Assembly: GCA_007121115.1 (NCBI GenBank)
Contig: SKMI01000151.1
Location: 1 to 7,560, forward strand
Direction: 5' to 3'
Length of the DNA: 7,560 nt
From: Paracoccaceae bacterium
GTDB lineage: Bacteria > Pseudomonadota > Alphaproteobacteria > Rhodobacterales > Rhodobacteraceae
Part shown: positions 1 to 7,560 of the stretch, piece by piece
Numbering within the stretch: the stretch's first letter is position 1
Layout: each line of letters opens with the position of its first letter
Notes under the pieces: model-generated
What the model was told of the DNA's origin: nothing
The model's input: only the letters and a program-made list of their open reading frames with translations
Database searches by the model: none
Position numbers and translations under genes: made by a program

Positions 1-510
1 GACTTCATCATCAAGGCCTGCGCGCTGGCGCTGCAGGACGTCCCCGACGCCAACGCCGTCTGGGCCGAGGACCGCATCCTGCGGCTGAAGCCCTCGGACG
101 TGGCCGTGGCCGTGGCGGTGGAGGGGGGGCTGTTCACCCCCGTGCTGAAGGACGCCCATGCCAAGACGCTCTCGGCGCTCTCGGCCGAGATGAAGGACCT
201 GGCGGGCCGCGCCCGCAACCGCAAGCTGGCGCCGCACGAATATGTCGGCGGGTCCATGGCGATCTCGAACCTCGGCATGTTCGGGATCGAGAATTTCGAC
301 GCGGTCATCAACCCGCCGCACGGCTCCATCCTGGCGGTGGGCGCGGGGGTCAAGCAGCCCGTGGTCGGCAAGGACGGCGAACTGGCGGTGGCCACGGTGA
401 TGTCGATGACGCTTTCCGTGGATCACAGGGTGATCGACGGCGCGCTGGGGGCGGAGTATCTCAAGGCGGTGATCGGCTATCTGGAAAACCCGATGCTGAT
501 GCTGGCCTGA
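1..510 (+). CDS. pdhC: Pyruvate dehydrogenase complex E2 (dihydrolipoyllysine acetyltransferase), C-terminal part
   Basis: The frame is open from base 1 and gives the last 169 residues of an E2 subunit; the lipoyl and E1/E3-binding domains lie upstream of the window. What remains is most of the 2-oxoacid dehydrogenase acyltransferase catalytic domain. It shows the active-site stretch SVDHRVIDG, with the catalytic His at codon 424-426 and the Asp at 436-438, and the preceding ISNLGMFGIENFDAVINPP block. That block is typical of pyruvate dehydrogenase E2 rather than of SucB, which has an ITNGGVFGS-type sequence here, so I infer PdhC. The enzyme transfers acetyl groups from lipoamide to CoA in the cytoplasmic PDH core. 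No E3 (lpd) gene follows: a terminator lies about 50 bases after the stop codon and the next gene is convergent. Nothing suggests damage; the 5' truncation is only the window edge. Confidence 0.93.
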   Translation, partial: DFIIKACALALQDVPDANAVWAEDRILRLKPSDVAVAVAVEGGLFTPVLKDAHAKTLSALSAEMKDLAGRARNRKLAPHEYVGGSMAISNLGMFGIENFDAVINPPHGSILAVGAGVKQPVVGKDGELAVATVMSMTLSVDHRVIDGALGAEYLKAVIGYLENPMLMLA

Positions 511-560
511 GCCGCGCGTGACCTTTCGGCGCGCGCGTGCCGCGCGCAAGTCCATGTGTC

Positions 561-586
561 AAGGCCCCAGCGTTGCGGGGGCCTTT
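561..586 (+). terminator. Rho-independent terminator downstream of pdhC
   Basis: An 8-bp stem is formed by AAGGCCCC (561-568) and GGGGCCTT (578-585) around a 9-nt loop, and runs into TTT with a further TTT at 591-593. It lies 50 nt after the pdhC stop codon, so it probably ends the pdh transcript. A weaker GC hairpin (531-536 pairing with 542-547, 5-nt loop) sits between the stop codon and this terminator. On the other strand the stem is not followed by a T run, so it is a poorer terminator for clpB. Confidence 0.7.
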
Positions 587-593
587 CCGGTTT

Positions 594-660
594 GGGGGCG
601 CTGCCCCCGTCGCGCCCTGACGGGCGCGACTCCCCCGGAGTATTTGGGGCAAGATGAAGG
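594..660. repeat. REP-like intergenic element: two adjacent GC hairpins plus a GGAGTATTTGGGG box
   Basis: Two perfect hairpins lie back to back. The first has 594-599 paired with 603-608 (6 bp, 3-nt loop). The second has 609-617 paired with 622-630 (9 bp, 4-nt loop). They are followed at 632-660 by a CCCCC run, GGAGTATTTGGGG and CAAGATGAAGG, which end 2 bases before the clpB stop codon on the opposite strand. From memory, hairpins next to a GGAGTATTT...AAGATGAAG tail recur between genes in Rhodobacteraceae genomes, so I read this as one copy of a dispersed palindromic element. In the clpB transcript it would form a stable 3' structure that could protect or end the mRNA. Only one copy is present here, so its repetitive nature is recalled, not shown. 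Confidence 0.5.
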
Positions 661-662
661 GG

Positions 663-3284
<2,622 letters not shown>

Positions 3285-3366
3285 TGCCTGTCACTCCTTG
3301 CAAAGCGCCCGATGAGTAGGTGCGCCCGCGTCTTGCGGCACGCCCCGGGGCCGGGCCTTGCTACTT

Positions 3367-3395
3367 ACTTGGGGAGCGGGCAACACTGTTGCAAG
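3367..3395 (-). promoter_or_regulatory. Candidate RpoH (sigma-32) promoter of clpB
   Basis: Read on the minus strand, CTTGCA (3395-3390) is followed after 15 nt by CCCCAAGT (3374-3367). This resembles the sigma-32 pattern CTTGAA, 13-15 nt, CCCCATnT, with one mismatch in the -35 box and an imperfect -10 box. Transcription would begin near 3360, giving a leader of about 75 nt ahead of the clpB ATG. RpoH control of clpB is widespread in proteobacteria, which makes the match more credible. The assignment is by eye and alphaproteobacterial consensus sequences differ somewhat. Confidence 0.45.
3380..3392. promoter_or_regulatory. 13-bp perfect palindrome inside the clpB promoter spacer (operator-like)
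   Basis: GCAACA-C-TGTTGC is a perfect dyad with one central base. It covers the upstream half of the spacer of the candidate clpB promoter and overlaps its -35 box by 3 bases. One-base centres cannot form an RNA hairpin without opening several pairs, so a DNA-binding dimer site is the more natural reading. It does not match CIRCE (TTAGCACTC-N9-GAGTGCTAA). No regulator can be named. Confidence 0.3.
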
Positions 3396-3404
3396 ATCGC
3401 ATCG

Positions 3405-3438
3405 GAAACCGGCGCCAGTTTTGCGCCGGCTTTCTTTT
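3405..3438. terminator. Hairpin terminator in the aglK-clpB gap
   Basis: CCGGCGC (3409-3415) pairs with GCGCCGG (3423-3429) around a 7-nt loop. The stem can be extended by GAAA (3405-3408) with TTTC (3431-3434) across one bulged base. By position it should end the agl transcript, which arrives on the minus strand about 65 nt after the aglK stop codon. However, the better T run (TTTT at 3435-3438) lies on the plus-strand side. On the minus strand the only Ts are those of the extended stem, so termination there may be partial. Confidence 0.5.
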
Positions 3439-3446
3439 GCCATTCA

Positions 3447-3459
3447 TATCAGCCTGATA
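3447..3459. promoter_or_regulatory. 13-bp perfect palindrome TATCAG-C-CTGATA
   Basis: This perfect dyad has one central base and directly abuts the hairpin that begins at 3460. It lies 35 bases beyond the aglK stop codon and about 50 bases upstream of the candidate clpB -35 box. It shares the 6-1-6 geometry of the palindrome at 3380-3392 but not its sequence. It could be a dimeric regulator site or part of the agl 3' structure; nothing in the window decides between these. Confidence 0.3.
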
Positions 3460-3494
3460 CGATGCGATCTTCACGCATCGCATCATCCTGCCGA

Positions 3495-4583
3495 TCACCG
3501 GTAGAGAAGCGACTTGCCGTTGTGGAACAGATGGATGCGGTCCGGTTCGGCGGTCAGTTTCACCTTGTGGCCGCGCATCTCGGAGTGGGTGCCGGGGAGT
3601 TTGGCCAGTATGGGCTTCTCGCGCCCGTCGGGCTTGAAATAGAGCACGGTCAACTCGCCCAGCGCCTCGACGATCTCGACCTCGCCGCGATAGAGGAATT
3701 CCTCGCCGTCGGTGGCGGTCACATCCTCGGGGCGGACACCCAGATTGATCTTGATGCCCTTGTCGCTGTCGCGGGTGGGGATGGCGGCGCGGGCGGTGCC
3801 ACCGCCTTCCAGCTTGACCACGGTCTGCTGGCCGGTTTCCACCACCTCGCCCGGGATCATGTTCATGGCCGGGGAGCCGATGAACTGCGCCACGAACTCG
3901 TTTTCGGGCTTGTTGTAGAGCGTGAGCGGGCTGCCGACCTGGCTGATCCCGCCCCCCGCCAGCACCACGATCCGGCTGGCCAGCGTCATCGCCTCGACCT
4001 GGTCGTGGGTCACGTAGATCATGGTGGAATCGGGCATGGATTCCTTCAACTGCGCAATCTCGATCCGCGTGGCGACCCGCAGCGCGGCATCGAGGTTCGA
4101 GAGAGGTTCATCGAACAGATACACCTTGGGGTCGCGGACGATGGAGCGACCGATCGCCACCCGCTGGCGCTGGCCGCCGGACAGCGCCTTGGGCAGGCGG
4201 TCAAGGTATTGGTCCAGTTGCAGGATCTTCGCCGCGCGCGACACGGCCTCGTCGATCTCCTGCTTGGACTTCTTGGCGATCTTCAGCGCGAAGGCCATGT
4301 TCTCGCGCACGGTCATGTGCGGGTAAAGCGCGTAGGTCTGGAACACCATGGCGATGCCGCGCTGCGCGGGCGGAACGTCATTGACCACCATGTCGCCGAT
4401 TTCCAGCGTGCCGCCGGTGATCCTTTCCAGACCCGCGATCATGCGCAGCAGCGTGGACTTGCCGCAGCCCGAGGGGCCGACAAAGACGATCAGTTCCCCG
4501 GTCTTGATATCCAGGTTGATGTCGCTCAGCACCTTGACGTCGCCATAGGCCTTTTCGACATCGGTCAGCTTGAGGTCAGCCAT
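3495..4583 (-). CDS. aglK: Alpha-glucoside ABC transporter, ATP-binding subunit (MalK/UgpC family)
   Basis: This 362-residue ATPase energises sugar import at the cytoplasmic face of the inner membrane, acting as a dimer on AglF and AglG. The nucleotide-binding domain is complete: Walker A GPSGCGKST (36-44), Q-loop Q82, signature LSGGQRQR (134-141), Walker B VYLFDEP (154-160) with catalytic E159, D-loop SNLDA (162-166) and switch H193. The C-terminal part, about 235-355, is the TOBE-type regulatory domain of CUT1 sugar importers and includes GVRPED (282-287). The ATG at 4583 is preceded by a strong GGAGG at 4589-4593, and 21 nt separate it from aglA. Several CUT1 ATPases look alike, so the name rests on its place after aglG and aglA, which matches the Sinorhizobium agl order. 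It is the last gene of the operon. No defects are seen. Confidence 0.9.
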   Translation of the reverse strand: MADLKLTDVEKAYGDVKVLSDINLDIKTGELIVFVGPSGCGKSTLLRMIAGLERITGGTLEIGDMVVNDVPPAQRGIAMVFQTYALYPHMTVRENMAFALKIAKKSKQEIDEAVSRAAKILQLDQYLDRLPKALSGGQRQRVAIGRSIVRDPKVYLFDEPLSNLDAALRVATRIEIAQLKESMPDSTMIYVTHDQVEAMTLASRIVVLAGGGISQVGSPLTLYNKPENEFVAQFIGSPAMNMIPGEVVETGQQTVVKLEGGGTARAAIPTRDSDKGIKINLGVRPEDVTATDGEEFLYRGEVEIVEALGELTVLYFKPDGREKPILAKLPGTHSEMRGHKVKLTAEPDRIHLFHNGKSLLYR

Positions 4584-4604
4584 CTGTCCCTCCCTTCCCT
4601 CGTG

Positions 4605-6266
4605 TTATCGTTTCTGGACCAGACATGGCTGCCAGGGTCCCAAATGCACCAGACCGTCCTCTCCCGGTCCGGAGCTGTTCAATTCCTGCCCGATGGTCAC
4701 CCAATGCCCCTCGGGCAGGTGCAGGTTCACCGGCTCATGGCCAAGGTTGAAGGCGCAGAACAGGGTTTCGCCCTCGACCTCGCGGATGAAGGACAGCGTG
4801 TCGCCGTTCACATGCAGGTCGTGCAGGCTGCCCCGCTCCAGTGCCTTGTGCGCGCGGCGAAAGGCGATGGCCCGGCGGTAATGGTGCAGCAGCGCATCGG
4901 GCGCGCGTTCCTGCGTGTCCACGGCCAGATGCACATGCTCGCGCGCCACCGGCAGCCACGGGATCGCACGCGAAAACCCGCCGTTGAGTTCGTTCTGCGC
5001 CCAGGCGATGGGCGTGCGGCAGCCATCGCGGCCCTTGAATTCGGGCCAGAAGCGGATGCCATAGGGGTCCTGCAGGTCCTCGAACAGCAGTTCCGCCTCG
5101 GGCAGGCCAAGTTCCTCGCCCTGATAGAGGCAGACCGACCCGCGCAGGCACAGAAGCAGCGTGGCATAGACCCGCGCCGCCGCGGGGGACAGGCCCCAGC
5201 GCGAGATATGACGCACCACGTCATGGTTGGAAAACGCCCAGCAGGCCCAGCCATCCGGCGCCGAATAGTCCAGATGCCGCAGCACGGCGGCGATCCGGGC
5301 GGCCTCGGGGACATCGGGTGACAGGAATTCGAAAGCGTAGCACATCTGCACCTTGTCCCCGCCCGAGGTGTATTCGCCCAGGATTTCAAGGCCTCGCTGG
5401 GCGTCGCCCACCTCGCCCACCGCCGCTGCGCCGTAGAGATCCAGCAGCGCGCGGAAGCGGCGCAGGAACTCCAGGTTCTCGGGCTGGTTCTTGTCGTAGA
5501 GATGTTCCTGATAGTTGTAGGGGTTCACCGCCGGTGCGATCGAGGCATTGCGCTTTTCCGGCGGGCACGGCGGGTTGTCGCGCAACTCGCGGTCGTGGAT
5601 GTAGAAGTTGATGGTGTCCAGCCGGAAGCCGTTCACGCCCCGGTCCAGCCAGAAGCGCGCGACGTTCAGAAGCTCTTCCTGCACCGCCGGTTCGTGGAAA
5701 TTCAGGTCCGGCTGCGTGTCCAGGAAGTTGTGCATGTAGTACTGGCAGCGCGTGGTGTCCCAGGCCCAGGCCGAGCCGCCGAAGATCGACAGCCAGTTGT
5801 TGGGCGGCGTGCCATCGGGCTTGGCATCGGCCCAGACATACCAGTTGGCGCGGGGGTTATCCTTGCTCGACCGGCTTTCCTTGAACCACTGGTGCTGGTC
5901 CGAACTGTGCGACAGCACCAGGTCGATCAGCACCTTCAGCCCCAGCTTGTGCGCCGTGGACACCAGCAGGTCGAAATCCGCCAGTGACCCGAACATCGGG
6001 TCCACATCGCAGTAATCCGACACGTCGTAGCCGAAATCCTTCATCGGCGAGGTGAAGAAGGGCGAGATCCAGATCGTATCGACGCCGAGGCTGGCGATAT
6101 AGGGCAGCCGCTCGACGATCCCCAGCAGGTCGCCGATGCCATCGCCGTTGCTGTCCTGGAAGCTGCGGGGGTAGATCTGGTAGATCACCGCCCCGCGCCA
6201 CCATTCGGGATCCTTGCGGACCGCCTCGTCCGCGCGGAGGATGGATTGTGCGGGCATGTCCTTCAT
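4605..6266 (-). CDS. aglA: Cytoplasmic alpha-glucosidase, glycoside hydrolase family 13
   Basis: This 553-residue retaining alpha-glucosidase would hydrolyse imported alpha-glucosides to monosaccharides. The conserved GH13 regions appear in order: metal-binding loop DSNGDGIGD (38-46), region I DLVLSH (115-120), region V QPDLNFH (185-191), region II GFRLDTIN (213-220) with nucleophile D217, region III VGEVGD (283-288) with acid/base E285, and region IV FSNHDV (345-350) with D349. QPDLN places it among oligo-1,6-glucosidase-like enzymes. Thr after the nucleophile is linked in this group to alpha-1,4 rather than alpha-1,6 preference, so maltose- or sucrose-type substrates are likely. No signal peptide is seen, so it acts in the cytoplasm. 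The ATG at 6266 lies 5 nt after the aglG stop codon with a poor ribosome site, suggesting translational coupling; M4 at 6257 is an alternative start. Trehalose- or sucrose-specific activity cannot be excluded. Confidence 0.92.
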   Translation of the reverse strand: MKDMPAQSILRADEAVRKDPEWWRGAVIYQIYPRSFQDSNGDGIGDLLGIVERLPYIASLGVDTIWISPFFTSPMKDFGYDVSDYCDVDPMFGSLADFDLLVSTAHKLGLKVLIDLVLSHSSDQHQWFKESRSSKDNPRANWYVWADAKPDGTPPNNWLSIFGGSAWAWDTTRCQYYMHNFLDTQPDLNFHEPAVQEELLNVARFWLDRGVNGFRLDTINFYIHDRELRDNPPCPPEKRNASIAPAVNPYNYQEHLYDKNQPENLEFLRRFRALLDLYGAAAVGEVGDAQRGLEILGEYTSGGDKVQMCYAFEFLSPDVPEAARIAAVLRHLDYSAPDGWACWAFSNHDVVRHISRWGLSPAAARVYATLLLCLRGSVCLYQGEELGLPEAELLFEDLQDPYGIRFWPEFKGRDGCRTPIAWAQNELNGGFSRAIPWLPVAREHVHLAVDTQERAPDALLHHYRRAIAFRRAHKALERGSLHDLHVNGDTLSFIREVEGETLFCAFNLGHEPVNLHLPEGHWVTIGQELNSSGPGEDGLVHLGPWQPCLVQKR

Positions 6267-6271
6267 CCCGC

Positions 6272-7426
6272 TTACTTCACCGACCCGGCCAGCAGGCCGC
6301 GCACCAGGAAGCGTTGCATTGTGAAGAACACCACCAGCGGCACTGCAAGCGACACAAACGCCGCGCCCGCCAGGATGCCCCAGTCGCCCCCGCGCGAGCC
6401 CAGAAGGTCATCGGCGATCTTGACCGTCATCACCTGGCTGGCCGCACCCGAGGGCAGGAACACCTTCGCCACCAGCAGGTCGTTCCATGTCCACAGGAAC
6501 TGGAAGATGGCGAAGCTGGCCAGCGCCGGGAAGCTGAGCGGCAGGATGATCCGCACGAAGATCTGGAAGTCCGTCGCCCCGTCCACCTTGGCGCTTTCGA
6601 TGATGTCGCGCGGCAAGCCCACCATGTAGTTGCGCAACAGATATATCGCCAAGGGTAAGCCGAAGCCCGTATGCGCAAGCCATATGCCAAGGAAACTCTG
6701 CCCGATACCGATGCTCGTGTGCAGCGACAGCAGTGGCACCAGCGCAAGCTGCAAGGGCACCACCAAAAGCCCCACCACCGCGGCGATCAAGAGCCCACGG
6801 CCCGGAAAATCCATCCAGGCCAGCGCATAGGCCGCGAAGGCCGCAATGAGGATGGGAATGACCGTCGCTGGAATCGTCACTGTCAGCGTGTTGATGAAGG
6901 CCCGGTCCATCCCGTCCGCCGTCAGCACGGTGTTGTAGTTGTCCAGGGTGAACTGCGGCGGCGTCCGGGCCTCGAAATAGATCAGGGGGCCGCGGGTGCC
7001 GAAGCTCTCGTCATGTTCCAGCCGGAAGTCGCCGCTCTCCATCACCATGAGCGACGCGCCCGAGCGCAACTCGGCAGTGGTGCCAACGGGGAATTCACCG
7101 GGCTCCACCGCGCGGCTGCCAAAGGCGCTGATGCGGCCCGTTCCATCGGGGAAGCGGTCGGCCAGGGCCGGGTCGGCAAAGACATTGCCCTCGATCACGA
7201 AACTGCCGTTCACCTCGCGCTCGTTATCGGGGTCGGCGCGAGTGCGGAAGTTCAGGTCCACCGCCATGGGCGCCTGCCACCACCCCGAGTTGGAAATCTG
7301 GTCCCGGTCGCGGAAAGATGACACGAAAAGCCCGATGGTCGGCAGCAACCACAGCAGCACCAGCACCGCCACGGTGATGTTGACGACGATGGAAAGGCCC
7401 GATTTCTGTCCAGCGATATTGTCCAT
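6272..7426 (-). CDS. aglG: Alpha-glucoside ABC transporter, inner-membrane permease (MalG type, with large insert)
   Basis: This 384-residue permease forms the transport channel with AglF. A first membrane helix (about 12-36) is followed by a hydrophilic stretch, about 40-155, and then by the BPD_transp_1 core with helices near 178-203, 210-235, 244-265, 298-320 and 350-372. The EAA loop that docks on AglK is visible as ESAKVDGA (277-284), with the conserved Pro at 296. MalG proteins are usually near 280-300 residues, so the insert explains the extra length. By topology it faces the periplasm. Longer AglG proteins of this kind occur in rhizobia as far as I recall, so it is a family trait rather than a fusion error. 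The ATG at 7426 has a perfect AGGAGG at 7437-7442 that overlaps the aglF stop codon, with 15 nt between the genes. Confidence 0.92.
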   Translation of the reverse strand: MDNIAGQKSGLSIVVNITVAVLVLLWLLPTIGLFVSSFRDRDQISNSGWWQAPMAVDLNFRTRADPDNEREVNGSFVIEGNVFADPALADRFPDGTGRISAFGSRAVEPGEFPVGTTAELRSGASLMVMESGDFRLEHDESFGTRGPLIYFEARTPPQFTLDNYNTVLTADGMDRAFINTLTVTIPATVIPILIAAFAAYALAWMDFPGRGLLIAAVVGLLVVPLQLALVPLLSLHTSIGIGQSFLGIWLAHTGFGLPLAIYLLRNYMVGLPRDIIESAKVDGATDFQIFVRIILPLSFPALASFAIFQFLWTWNDLLVAKVFLPSGAASQVMTVKIADDLLGSRGGDWGILAGAAFVSLAVPLVVFFTMQRFLVRGLLAGSVK

Positions 7427-7436
7427 GATCCCTGCC

Positions 7437-7442
7437 CCTCCT
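7437..7442 (-). promoter_or_regulatory. aglG ribosome-binding site overlapping the aglF stop codon
   Basis: A full AGGAGG Shine-Dalgarno stands 10 nt before the aglG ATG, and its first A is the last base of the aglF TGA. Ribosomes ending on aglF would be placed directly at this site. It is the closest match to the anti-Shine-Dalgarno sequence among the operon's start sites in the window. Confidence 0.75.
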
Positions 7443-7560
7443 CAGCGCATTTCTTTGTTGGCTTGCCGGATGTTCCAGATCATCACCGGCAGCACCAGGA
7501 TCATGATGACAAAGGCCACCGCCGTCGCCCGCCCGTCATCGCGGAACATGTAGGTCATCA
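7442..7560 (-). CDS. aglF: Alpha-glucoside ABC transporter permease AglF, C-terminal end
   Basis: Only the last 38 residues are inside the window, ending in NIRQANKEMR before TGA at 7442-7444; the rest lies beyond base 7560. A single hydrophobic helix (AVAFVIMILVLPVMVWNI) follows the stretch MFRDDGRA. This is the usual last membrane helix and cytoplasmic tail of MalF-type sugar permeases. The gene lies directly before aglG with a 15-nt gap, as in the known aglE-aglF-aglG-aglA-aglK order. The identification rests on that context plus the helix pattern, since no EAA loop is visible. Confidence 0.78.
   Translation of the reverse strand, partial: MTYMFRDDGRATAVAFVIMILVLPVMIWNIRQANKEMR

Larger units (their letters stand above)
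3393..3480. repeat. 12-bp inverted repeat enclosing the terminator, with a competing local hairpin
   Basis: AAGATCGCATCG (3393-3404) is exactly reverse-complementary to CGATGCGATCTT (3460-3471), with 55 nt between the arms. The second arm can instead pair locally: CGATGCG (3460-3466) with CGCATCG (3474-3480) around a 7-nt loop. The two pairings exclude each other. In an agl read-through RNA, the long pairing would bracket the hairpin at 3405-3434. The 3393-3404 arm also touches the candidate -35 box of clpB. Confidence 0.55.

Noticed and set aside
3285..3366. A ROSE-type RNA thermometer in the clpB leader.
   Set aside because: The leader has an accessible AAGGAG, and I found no stretch of the typical U(U/C)GCU kind pairing to it.
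6248..7553. Several plus-strand open frames of 127-216 codons opposite aglG.
   Set aside because: All are antisense to aglG, have no domains or ribosome sites, and overlap one another in different frames, as composition shadows do.

Overview
The window is GC-rich DNA whose gene content and protein sequences point to an alphaproteobacterium, most likely of the Rhodobacteraceae (Paracoccus/Rhodobacter/roseobacter type). This is inferred from the alphaproteobacterial style of the pyruvate dehydrogenase E2, the ClpB sequence, the agl operon order known from Sinorhizobium, and a GC-hairpin element next to a GGAGTATTTGGGG box of a kind I recall from Rhodobacteraceae intergenic regions. No database search was possible.

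Layout. Bases 1-510 (+) hold the C-terminal 169 residues of the pyruvate dehydrogenase E2 acetyltransferase (pdhC). A rho-independent terminator follows, then a REP-like hairpin cluster (about 594-660) that reaches to within 2 bases of the clpB stop codon. clpB (663-3284, -) is a full-length disaggregase convergent with pdhC. The 210-bp gap at 3285-3494 separates clpB from an operon upstream on the same strand. It is unusually dense in dyads and carries a plausible RpoH-type (heat-shock) clpB promoter.

Bases 3495-7560 (-) hold the distal part of an alpha-glucoside uptake and hydrolysis operon, in transcription order aglF (only the last 38 residues), aglG, aglA, aglK. Gaps between these genes are 15, 5 and 21 nt, so they are almost certainly co-transcribed. 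The proximal genes (the binding protein aglE, the rest of aglF and probably the regulator aglR) would lie beyond base 7560.

Working model. AglF and AglG form the inner-membrane channel. AglK is the ATPase that drives import of intact alpha-glucosides such as sucrose, maltose and trehalose. AglA has no signal peptide and would hydrolyse the imported sugar in the cytoplasm. ClpB (protein disaggregation) and PdhC (acetyl-CoA formation) are unrelated housekeeping genes that happen to be adjacent.

The window is mostly ordinary core metabolism and I see no convincing undescribed multi-gene system. The parts most worth a second look are the dyad-rich clpB/aglK intergenic region, the large extracytoplasmic insert in AglG, and the REP-like element behind clpB.
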